Below, piece by piece: positions 34,136-41,835 of a stretch of DNA of 45,491 nucleotides (positions are counted from its first letter, which is position 1; each line of letters begins with the position of its first letter). Made by a program: the position numbers and the translations under genes. Origin of the DNA: Lentisphaerae bacterium RIFOXYA12_64_32 (GTDB lineage: Bacteria > Verrucomicrobiota > Lentisphaeria > Oligosphaerales > YB12-FULL-65-16). The notes beneath the pieces were generated by a model. It made no database searches, was not told the DNA's origin, and saw nothing but the letters and a program-made list of their open reading frames with translations. The DNA is taken from assembly GCA_001803235.1 (NCBI GenBank), contig MHBL01000236.1:1-45491 (forward strand), given 5' to 3'.

Positions 34136-36481
34136 CTACTCAAACAGGATGTTCTTGACTTCAAACCGCTTGAGCATGAGTTGGACAGGGCCGGTGATGG
34201 GGGTGAACCGGCCGACCGGGTTCTGCAGGCCATCGGCGATGGCGTAGGCGGTGAAGCGCTTGGGTGCGGTGACGGCGACCGTCTCGCGCTGGCCGATCCC
34301 TTCGTAGAGGCGCATGAACACCTGCTTGCCCTGCCAGCGCAGGCCGGACAGATAGGTGTGTTCTGCTCTGAGTGACCAGCCCGTGGCAGCGCTGAACTCG
34401 GGCGCGGCGTTGCAGGCCAGCAGCGGCGTGTTCATGAGCTGCCCCTGACGGATGATCTCGGCCTCGCGGCCGCACACGTGCGGCATGATGCCGTAGGTGA
34501 ACGTGTGCGGCACGCCCTGGTTGAAGGACAGGACGCTGTCGGTCTTGTACTCCATGGCTGCGGCGCGGAAGAGCGAGGTCATCAGGATGCCGTCTTCAAT
34601 GGTGTTGCCGGGCATGCCGGTGTTGAACAGAGCGAGGCCGGCATCCTTGCCTTCCCAGTCGACCCAGTTCTGGGCGACGTGTTCGCCGATGCCGTGCTGG
34701 ACGATACCGAACGGGACCTCGTAGCGCCGCGTGCCGCGGACGATGGCGGTGGGGAAGGCGATGCGGATGCGGTAGTGCCGGTTCGACGGGTGCAGCGTGG
34801 TCGTGTACCTGATGACCGGTGAGGACTTGAGCAGCCGGATCTCGGTCGTGAACGGAACCTTGATGCGCCAGAACCCGAGCTGCCCATTCTGCCGGACGAC
34901 GAGTTCCTCGGCGGTGTCGCGAACGATGTCGGCCGTGGCGATTCCCGCGCGTGTGGTGCCGCGGGCCGAGAGCGAATTGGGGTCGTGGCGGTCGTACGGG
35001 TCGGAATTGTTCTGGGTCAGAGCCGATTCGGTTGAGCCGCCGCTGATCGGGCCCGCGAAATTGAGCCAGGAGTCGCCGTAGTCGATCTGCAGCGCGAGGC
35101 TGCCGAACGCGGCCGGTTGGGCGGCGACCAGTTCGCGGCTGGCGCCCTTGAGCGTGAGCGAGGAGACGTAGCCTTTGGCGTCGAGCCGGGCGGTGTAGAA
35201 CTCGTTCGCAAACGTGCACGGCAGTTTGGCCTGCTTTTTCTTCTCCTTGACCGGACGGCAGGCCGCGAGCGCGGTGAAGCCCAAGGCCGGCAGGTTGGCC
35301 TTGACCGTGCCCTTCTCCTGCGGCAGGATCTCGGTCCGTGCGAATGGCAGCGGGTTGAAGAACCCGGCCGCTCCTTTGGCCGGCGCGATCTTCTTGACCG
35401 TGGCGTTGATCTTGCGCTCGGCCGCGTCGTACTCCGCGTAGCACTCGGTCAGCGCCTGATCGCAGATGGTGCCGCAGATGATGTCGTGGAACTGCTGCTT
35501 GAGCACGAGCTTCCAGATCTCGTCGTAGTCGGCCTGGGCCTTGCCGGCGACAACGGCGAGCGCTTCGAGGGCGAGGATGCGGTTGGTCAGTTCGCGGTTG
35601 CGTTGCTTGATCCTGATGTTGGTCGTGTAGGTGCCCTGGAAGGCGCTGTTGAACTCCTTCTTCACCACGGGCGCGTGGACCCAGTCGAGCTCGGCCAGGG
35701 CGCGGCGCGGGATCGAGAAGGACATGGGCGGCAGCGCCTTCTGCGCGTTGAGCTGGCGCACGATGCCGGGCGCGCTTGCCTGCGGGAACAGGAAGTCGCC
35801 GCCATTGCACAGGATCATGGTGGGCGAGTGGGTGAACGGCACGTAGCGCTCGATGCGCGCGGCAAGCTGGCGCGAGCTGGTTCCGGCCAAGTCCAGGTCC
35901 GCCGCATTCACCACGGCGCTGGCGGTCGGGAAGATGATGTCGCCGTAGCCGCCGGGCATCCAGTGGGTTTTGATCTTCGAACCGTCGAGCCCCTGCCAGT
36001 GAAACTCGGTCATCATCACCTCGCGATGCATGCTGCGCCAGAAGACGTAGTACTCGTAGCCGCACTGCCCCATGATCTGCGGGAGCTGCGCGTTGTGCCC
36101 CCAACAGTCGGCGATCCAGCACACCGTTGCGTCGGCGTTGAGCTGTTCCTTGAGCCAGGCCTTGCCGATGCGGGCCTGCTGATAGAACGATTCGCCGCTG
36201 GGCATGTTCATGTCCGGCATGACGTACATGCCGGGCCCGATCTCCAGCCGCCCCTGGGCGATAAGGGAGCGCATGGCCTCGATCTTCTCGGGCCGCCGCC
36301 TGCAGTACTCCATGAGCAGGAAGACCTGCTCAACGAGGAAGGTGTAGGATTCGTCCGCCGAGAGGATTCTCAGTGCCTCGTCGATGTTGCGGCAGCAGGT
36401 GTCAAGGTAGGTGCCGCAGGTCTCGAGATAAGAGACGTCGTAATGGAAATGCGGGATAACCCTGATCGAACGAGGATGCAT
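34136..36481 (-). CDS. GH38-type alpha-mannosidase
   Basis: GH38 enzymes hydrolyse alpha-mannosides with retention through a zinc-dependent site. The 781-residue protein has the zinc motif HFHYDVSY (His11, His13, Asp15), the nucleophile region ADCWGHNAQLPQ (Asp125, corresponding to DxFGH), the FRSMHRE-like WRSMHREVMMTEFHW segment and the mid-domain motif QQFHDIICGT (usually QFHDIIPGS). A beta-rich C-terminal half follows. No signal peptide, so cytoplasmic. I start at ATG 36481, behind CAGGTG. The frame stays open to 36670 through hairpin DNA. It converges with the GntR-LacI gene, and no other mannan genes are nearby. Confidence 0.87.
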   Translation of the reverse strand: MHPRSIRVIPHFHYDVSYLETCGTYLDTCCRNIDEALRILSADESYTFLVEQVFLLMEYCRRRPEKIEAMRSLIAQGRLEIGPGMYVMPDMNMPSGESFYQQARIGKAWLKEQLNADATVCWIADCWGHNAQLPQIMGQCGYEYYVFWRSMHREVMMTEFHWQGLDGSKIKTHWMPGGYGDIIFPTASAVVNAADLDLAGTSSRQLAARIERYVPFTHSPTMILCNGGDFLFPQASAPGIVRQLNAQKALPPMSFSIPRRALAELDWVHAPVVKKEFNSAFQGTYTTNIRIKQRNRELTNRILALEALAVVAGKAQADYDEIWKLVLKQQFHDIICGTICDQALTECYAEYDAAERKINATVKKIAPAKGAAGFFNPLPFARTEILPQEKGTVKANLPALGFTALAACRPVKEKKKQAKLPCTFANEFYTARLDAKGYVSSLTLKGASRELVAAQPAAFGSLALQIDYGDSWLNFAGPISGGSTESALTQNNSDPYDRHDPNSLSARGTTRAGIATADIVRDTAEELVVRQNGQLGFWRIKVPFTTEIRLLKSSPVIRYTTTLHPSNRHYRIRIAFPTAIVRGTRRYEVPFGIVQHGIGEHVAQNWVDWEGKDAGLALFNTGMPGNTIEDGILMTSLFRAAAMEYKTDSVLSFNQGVPHTFTYGIMPHVCGREAEIIRQGQLMNTPLLACNAAPEFSAATGWSLRAEHTYLSGLRWQGKQVFMRLYEGIGQRETVAVTAPKRFTAYAIADGLQNPVGRFTPITGPVQLMLKRFEVKNILFE

Positions 36482-36579
36482 GTTTTTCACCTGTTGAGTG
36501 TGTCGGCCTCGATGAATTCGCCGGGCCCAGAGCGCGAAAGGGAACGTACGTCGGACGGGATGGAAGTGCAAGGATTCGC

Positions 36580-36713
36580 GTGCTGCGTCAGTCGCGGGTG
36601 GGAAACGCACCGCAACGGGCATCCGAGCCGCGACTGTCAGGAAGCGGTCTTTGGGAGGCCGCTTGCTCACACGCGCGGCTCGGACAGGCGTGCACCCGCC
36701 ACTGACGCAGCAC
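36580..36713. repeat. Long imperfect hairpin repeat bordering the Rhs fragment
   Basis: Nested inverted repeats: 36580-36600 pairs with 36693-36713 (20 of 21 bases, outer motif GTGCTGCGTCAGT...), TCCGAGCCGCG (36622-36632) pairs with 36674-36684, and AAGCGG (36642-36647) with CCGCTT (36659-36664). The left arm carries about 13 extra bases. The 17-base word TGCGTCAGTGGCGGGTG of the outer arm reappears exactly at 43808-43824. The hairpin lies between the GH38 start and the broken end of the Rhs frame. Confidence 0.65.
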
Positions 36714-36732
36714 CCTCGACGGCAACAGCACA

Positions 36733-37866
36733 GTGGACGGCGCCGGCGATGCGACGTATGTTGTGTTGACTGACGACCGCGGTACCGTGATGAGCGTTGC
36801 GGACACCGCGGGCAACGTCGTCGAGAAGCTCTTTTATAACTCCACCGGCCTGGCCAAGGTCTGCAACACCGCCGGGATCGAACTCACCAACACCTACGGC
36901 GAGCCGGTCTACAAGTCCCGCTATGTCCGTCTCGGCTGGACCGGTATGCACCGCGACCCGTTCACCGGCCTGTACCACACCCACTTCCGGGACTTTGACC
37001 CACTCACCGCCCGATGGACCTCCGAAGACCCCGCGGGGTATGCCGACGGCCTGAATCTCTACGCCAACTACTTCGGGGTGAATGGGGTCGACGCGCTCGG
37101 GCTTGGGGACCGTATATCTGGCGATTTCCTGGTAACGGGAACTGGGCATCACTACTTTCCGGTTGACCTCTGGGAGAAATTCGGATTCCCGAGGGAAGTG
37201 AAACTTATCTTCGACCGCGAAACCATTCGTGACGTCGATATGCATGGCGCACTGGGGCACGGCCCCCTCACAGGATATACTGCCCACGTAACGGCATTGG
37301 CCGATGAAGTCGTGGACGAGTACCTTCGAGAGAAGAACATCGGAAAGAAGGGCCTGACCAAGCCGCAGTACGAGGAACTCGCCCGGCGTATAGTCGACAG
37401 AATAAGGACAAGCAAGAACCGGTATATCAGAGGCTATCTGCTTCGTGTGCGGAACTACTCTCGACTCCTCGACTGGTATGAAGAAGAGGGCCGACACATC
37501 AAGCCTCCGGATCGAGCTTACCTCAGGTTGCTCCGGAGCGGCGAGGCGAAGATCGCGCGCAAGGCTTCTGTTTGGAGGCGAATCGGACCGCACTTACCCC
37601 TGATTAGCGTATTCTTTGCAGCTTCCGCGTTCACCAGCCTAGAGGCCGCAGAAGTGCCCCCAGATACAGCTACCGCCCTTACCGTTCTGGATGCCGTAAA
37701 CCCCACATTCGTCCCCGTTGCTGAGACGGTAGTGAAGATCGGGGAATTGGGGAAAGGGGCCTCCCGAATTGGCGAAGGAACGGGCAAAGAGGTGGGGTCC
37801 CCGACCTTGGATCCCATCATACGGGCCCGTCGTGCCCTCGTCGTGGAAGAGGAGGAGACCCCATGA
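36733..37866 (+). CDS. Orphan Rhs C-terminal tip with probable GHH-type HNH nuclease toxin
   Basis: The 377 residues begin in the middle of an Rhs/YD-repeat core (LGWTGMHRDPFTGLYHTHFRD, DPLTARWTSEDPAGYADGLN) and reach the boundary motif DALGL (120-124). After it comes a unique tip with GTGHHYFPVDLW (GHH at 138-140) and a GHGPLTGY histidine motif, resembling the GHH class of HNH/endonuclease VII toxins, which cut DNA. A hydrophobic segment (LPLISVFFAASAF) and a flexible end follow. The core is missing its N-terminal thousand or more residues. Upstream in frame is TGA (36703-36705), inside a hairpin repeat, and GTG 36733 has no ribosome-binding site. It is probably a displaced tip, silent unless recombined. 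The next gene overlaps its stop. Confidence 0.75.
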   Translation: MDGAGDATYVVLTDDRGTVMSVADTAGNVVEKLFYNSTGLAKVCNTAGIELTNTYGEPVYKSRYVRLGWTGMHRDPFTGLYHTHFRDFDPLTARWTSEDPAGYADGLNLYANYFGVNGVDALGLGDRISGDFLVTGTGHHYFPVDLWEKFGFPREVKLIFDRETIRDVDMHGALGHGPLTGYTAHVTALADEVVDEYLREKNIGKKGLTKPQYEELARRIVDRIRTSKNRYIRGYLLRVRNYSRLLDWYEEEGRHIKPPDRAYLRLLRSGEAKIARKASVWRRIGPHLPLISVFFAASAFTSLEAAEVPPDTATALTVLDAVNPTFVPVAETVVKIGELGKGASRIGEGTGKEVGSPTLDPIIRARRALVVEEEETP

Positions 37867-38879
37867 AGGCTCCGCCACGCCTCTATCCGGCCAGCCGAGA
37901 CGGAAAGTCTGGCTACATCGACGCGACTGGGGAGCTTGTTATCCCTTTGCGGTTTGACCGAGCAGCGAGATTCGCTGACGGGTTGGCCGCCGTCGCCGTC
38001 GAGGAATCGCGATTCTTCATTGACGAGGCCGCGGAAGTCGCATTCTCCTTTCCGCCCGTTGCCGAGTATGTTCTTCCTTTCTCCGAGGCCAAGGCGCTAT
38101 TTTGCCTGCACCCAAGTCACGGAGAAGGCTTCGGGTTCTTGGACAGAAAAGGACGTGTGGCGATCCCGGCCGTGTATCTGAACGCCGACTACTTCTCGGG
38201 CGGATTGGCCGTCGTCATGGTGAGTGGGAACAATGCGGAAGGGAAACATGGGCTTATCGGTCATGGCGGCAACATGATCGTGGAGCCCGCCTACGACTGC
38301 ATCCTTGGATTTGCCGAACACGACGATCTCACAGTGTTCCGTCTGGATGGTAAGTATGGTGTGATGGACAAGGCAGGCCATCACGTGATCGAGTCGATTC
38401 TCCCCGGGGCTAAGAATGTTCAGGAAGGAATCATGGGTGCCCAGGATGCCAACGGGAAATGGGGGCTTCTGGAGCCACAGCGAGGCTTTGTGGTGGAACC
38501 CCGCTTTGCCGAGATCGTGAGCAATTGCCATGAGGGGAAGATTGGGGTCCGCAATTCAGAGTGGATGGCTGGTTTCATCGACAAGGAAGGGAGACAGGTA
38601 ACCGGATTCGAATACTCAATGGTGCACTGGTTCTCTGAAGGTCTTGCACCCGTGCAAGTCGGCGGGGAGTGGTCGGCCGGCGACCATGCCAGAGGGGGAA
38701 AGATGGGGGTGATCGACGACCATGGCAACGTGGTCATTCCTCCGACCTACGACCTCATTGGTCCCTTTGTCGGAGGAATCGCCGAGGTTCGGGTTGGCGA
38801 CGTCGCTGGAGAGGATGACGGGATCGTCAGGCGTGGCTACATAGACCGGAAAGGTAGGGTTCTATGGGAGCCAAGTTGA
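37863..38879 (+). CDS. WG-repeat protein, probable immunity protein for the Rhs tip
   Basis: The 338 residues consist of about eight WG/KWG beta-repeats, for example KSGYIDATGELVIPLRF, GFLDRKGRVAIPAVY, KYGVMDKAGHHVI, MGVIDDHGNVVIPPTY and RGYIDRKGRVLWEPS. The ATG overlaps the toxin frame's stop by four bases (ATGA), the standard layout for toxin and immunity genes. WG-repeat proteins occur as immunity proteins in polymorphic toxin systems. The role here is inferred from position. No signal peptide, so cytoplasmic, fitting a nuclease target. Confidence 0.72.
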   Translation: MKAPPRLYPASRDGKSGYIDATGELVIPLRFDRAARFADGLAAVAVEESRFFIDEAAEVAFSFPPVAEYVLPFSEAKALFCLHPSHGEGFGFLDRKGRVAIPAVYLNADYFSGGLAVVMVSGNNAEGKHGLIGHGGNMIVEPAYDCILGFAEHDDLTVFRLDGKYGVMDKAGHHVIESILPGAKNVQEGIMGAQDANGKWGLLEPQRGFVVEPRFAEIVSNCHEGKIGVRNSEWMAGFIDKEGRQVTGFEYSMVHWFSEGLAPVQVGGEWSAGDHARGGKMGVIDDHGNVVIPPTYDLIGPFVGGIAEVRVGDVAGEDDGIVRRGYIDRKGRVLWEPS

Positions 38880-39030
38880 GTTGTCGATGGGGGTGGAGGA
38901 ACGGAACCGCGGCCGCCAGGTCGTGCGCCGCAAGCCCGTGCCGGTCGGTGCTGCCGCGGTGGTGTAGAGCCGCAGACGGTGACGGTGCCGGGCTGCCGCA
39001 CCGTGCTGGGGGACGGAGCAAACGGGCGGC

Positions 39031-39059
39031 TTGCCGACTCGCTGCGGCGGGAGTATAAT
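39031..39059 (+). promoter_or_regulatory. Promoter of the UPF0175/DUF3368 pair
   Basis: TTGCCG (39031-39036) and a consensus TATAAT (39054-39059) are 17 bases apart, ahead of ATG 39100. The -35 and spacing are the same as in the other toxin-antitoxin promoter (80-108). The rest of the gap from 38880 holds no gene that I can see. Confidence 0.65.
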
Positions 39060-39099
39060 TGAGGCGGTGATCCGTGCACGAACCCGGGAGGCGCCTCCG

Positions 39100-39354
39100 A
39101 TGCCGTTGACACTCTCCATCCCAGACTCGGTCCTGGACTCGATCCGGCTTCCGGAGAAGCAGCTCGGGAAGAGCCTGCTGGAGGAACTGGCCAAAGTGCT
39201 CTACGCCGACGGCGCGTTGTCGTTCGGCAAGGCCCGCGAACTGGCGGGCATGGGGAAGCGTGAGTTCGCGCAGTACCTGACCAGGGCCGGCATCGCACGG
39301 CACTACACGGACGACGAGTTGGGGGACGACCTTGAGTACGCTCGTCGTCAGTAA
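39100..39354 (+). CDS. UPF0175-family antitoxin
   Basis: This 84-residue protein shows the UPF0175 pattern: an N-terminal strand (LTLSIPDSVL), then ELAKVLYADGALSFGKARELAGMGKREFAQYLT, a ribbon/helix-turn-helix-like DNA-binding region, and a short acidic tail. UPF0175 proteins are regularly found as antitoxins with DUF3368 PIN-like partners. ATG 39100 follows GGGAGG. The gene overlaps the next by 23 bases. Confidence 0.85.
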   Translation: MPLTLSIPDSVLDSIRLPEKQLGKSLLEELAKVLYADGALSFGKARELAGMGKREFAQYLTRAGIARHYTDDELGDDLEYARRQ

Positions 39355-39856
39355 CACCTCGCCCGTTCTGAACCTGGCACTGATCGGGCATCTCGACCTG
39401 CTGCGCCAGCAATTTGGAGCGGTAACCGTTCCCCGTGCGGTGTTAGACGAGCTTCGCCTTGAGGACGGACTGCCCGGCAACGAAGCCATCAACCGGGCCA
39501 TGGCGGACGGCTGGATCAAGACGGTGTCGGTCCGTTCCGCCGGCACCGTTCGGGTTCTGAGCCGCGAGATTGACTTGGGCGAGTCGGAAGCCATCGCCCT
39601 GGCACTCGAACTGAGTGCCGGCCTGATCCTGCTGGACGAGCGCGACGCGCGTCAGGTCGCGAAACGCCTGTGCATTCAGACCACCGGTGTTCTGGGCATC
39701 CTGCTGCGTGGGTACCGCGACGGGCAGATCCCGGACATCGAAGGGGCCATTCGTGACCTCCGCGATGTCGCCGGTTTCTTCGTGGCGCCGCCGTTGGAGC
39801 GGGAGATCCTGGCGCAGATCCGTCCTGGCCGGTCCACTCGGGACGACCAGAAGTAG
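39332..39856 (+). CDS. DUF3368 PIN-like toxin
   Basis: This 174-residue PIN-like protein begins VVSNTSPVLNLALIG, the standard DUF3368 opening. The first acidic position of classic PIN domains is Asn8 here, a substitution seen in this subfamily. Other likely metal ligands are Glu40 (LDELRLE), Glu84/Glu86 (DLGESEA) and Asp102/Asp105 (LLDERDA). It is a presumed ribonuclease toxin countered by the preceding UPF0175 protein. TTG start inside the antitoxin gene, behind GGGGGA. The pair sits in a block bounded by Rhs sequence. Confidence 0.82.
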   Translation: MSTLVVSNTSPVLNLALIGHLDLLRQQFGAVTVPRAVLDELRLEDGLPGNEAINRAMADGWIKTVSVRSAGTVRVLSREIDLGESEAIALALELSAGLILLDERDARQVAKRLCIQTTGVLGILLRGYRDGQIPDIEGAIRDLRDVAGFFVAPPLEREILAQIRPGRSTRDDQK

Positions 39857-39976
39857 TGCCTCGACCGTTGTTCGCTCTTTGACATGGCTTGCCTGGTGTG
39901 CCCGTCGCCGTGGCGCCGGCGGGTGCGGTTGTGAGCCCGAAAACCGCATAGGGGCGATTTTCGAACTGGTTTCAAG

Positions 39977-40032
39977 CGGGACTTTGACCCACTCACCGCC
40001 AAGAATCCTCGGGGACGGACACACGGTCCCCG
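39977..40032 (+). pseudogene. Rhs core scrap and hairpin
   Basis: The 24 bases 39977-40000 are identical to 36988-37011, which encode RDFDPLTA of the Rhs core. After them the sequences diverge at once. A stem, CGGGGAC/GTCCCCG (40010-40016 with 40026-40032), follows. It looks like the start of a second, lost tip. The rest of the gap from 39857 to 40202 shows no gene. Confidence 0.65.
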
Positions 40033-40202
40033 CTGGCTTGTCTGCCGCTACAGTGCGCCGCCGACAGGCAAGTCACGGCCTAAGGGTTCGGACGAAGGCG
40101 GGCTGCGAGCGATCTGGCGGGCCGGCCGATCTGCAAAGTCCCGACTCCAGACCGGGAAAGTGTGCTCAAAAAGGTAGGCTCGCGCCCCCGGCGTCCGCCC
40201 GG

Positions 40203-41671
40203 TCAGGGTTGGGCCACTACGCCGTCCGCGCGGTAAAGGAGATCCTGGAAGACGATGTTGTCCAGGGCGATGGCGCGCGCGCCGGTCAGTTGCAGTTTGA
40301 CGGCATTGTTGCGGACGAGTCGAAACACCGGCGTCCCGGCGGTCAGGGGAGTCTTGAACGACGTGATGCCAGCCGGCGCCTCCTGCCGCGAGACCTTGCC
40401 GCCCACCTCGATTTCCAATGTGCCCGGGGCGGTCAGGAAAGCCAGCAACTCGATCCGGTCCGACGGCGTCCCGACCACTTTCATGGGCTTGGGCTGTCTG
40501 GCGGGATCCGGTTTGCCATCGGTCGGCTGGACGCGGTAGGTGCCGTAGATGGCGTCGCGCACAATGGCTGGCGCGCGGCCGTCCTTGAACCATGTCGTGT
40601 AGTAAGCGGTCAAGTCGTAGAAACCCCGGCGCGTCTCCGTCGACGGCGCAATCTCGGACGCCTCCGAGTAATCGTTCCAGGTGATGACCTGTGCCCATTC
40701 CGCCTGCCCCTCGATCGCGATCTGCCACATGCTGCGGAACAGTTCCGTGTTGGCGGCCTCCCAGGCAACGCAGCTTTTGGGGCGGAAATCCTGCGGGCGG
40801 ATCGGTGCCATCCAGAGCTTGCCGTAAGCGTGGCATTTCTGCGGCGACGTTCGCCGGCCACCCATGACTTCGTCGACCGTCGCGGCGCCCCAGTCTGAGA
40901 ACCCGTCGCTGATGGGTGCGTACTCGTCGGCGTATTTCCACCACGCTTGGAAAAGCGGGACGAACTTGACCTCCACGCCCTGCTTCCGCAGGTCGGCGAA
41001 CACAGCTTGCCACCACTCAAGGCTTTGACAGTTGGCCATGTAGGGCGCCAGAACCAGCCGGTCGCGCTCGTCGCGCAGAATGGACGGGTGACGGGCCACC
41101 TCCAGGATCGCGGGCCCCAGACGTTCCGGCTTGCTGCGCAGTTCCGCCATCATGTCCGGCATCAGCATGATCTTGAACCCCGGATCCACCTTCTGCGCCG
41201 CATCCAGCAGCAGCAGCAAGCGGTTCCAGTGTGTGCCCTGCGTGCCGAGAATGTCGTAGCAGAACCCGTCCAGGCCGAGATCAACGGCCAGGCGGACCTC
41301 ATCCATCATGTCTAGCTCCGGCCAATTCGCTTCCGGCCGTGGTGGTCGAGGCATGGGACGCTGGCGCAGATACCCGCCGTAGGCACGATGTTTGCCTTTC
41401 TCTCCGTCGACGCTCAGAAAGCCGTGGGCGTAGTAATCCTGATCGTCGGGCTTGTTGTCGATGGACACGGGGAAGCCGAGAAGTAGTGGGCAAACACCTT
41501 CCGCGGGGATTCGCGCAGATGCGCGATGTCCGGGCGGTCAAACGGCCATTGCGGCGTGGCGGTAACCGCCCCGCCGCCCGGACCGTGGGGCGTCGAACAG
41601 GAACACATCAGCCCAAGCAGAACCAGCGAGGTAAAACCGTTGGTCGCAGCGATCAGGATCTGTTGTTTCAT
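40203..41671 (-). pseudogene. GH71-type alpha-1,3-glucanase gene with a frameshift near its 5' end
   Basis: GH71 proteins act on alpha-1,3-glucans (mutanases). From ATG 41671 a lipoprotein-like signal (lipobox near LMCSC) leads to RKVFAHYFSA. The frame then shifts near 41487, and the second frame gives FPVSIDNKPDDQDYYAHGFL, the normal continuation of the GH71 start (HYF...DN...YY). The body is intact: GKHRAYGGYLRQRPMPRP, LGLDGFCYDI, the catalytic ITWNDYSEASEI and a C-terminal beta domain. A single missing base explains the break, so it is either a recent pseudogene or a sequencing error. No ribosome-binding site is obvious at 41671. Confidence 0.72.
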
Positions 41672-41835
41672 CGTGTAACGTCCCGACCTGTCGATCCTCT
41701 GTTCGGTACAGAAGCAACGCGGGGGGAGGGGCGATTCCGCTCTCCCCTTATCGTCCGCCTTGTCGTCTACTGGGCGAAAGCGGACCGGAATCTGCCTCCA
41801 CCCGTTCCCCGGACCGAAGCACGATTCTCGCGCGC

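Noticed and set aside
36580..36713. Integron attC-like site before the orphan toxin genes
   Set aside because: The long imperfect hairpin is attC-like in size, but the conserved ends (GTTRRRY and RYYYAAC) are not present and no integrase is seen.
39857..39990. CRISPR leader or repeat (sequence with GCTCTTTGACATGG and GTTTCAAGC)
   Set aside because: No repeated unit with spacers follows, and no cas gene is in the window.
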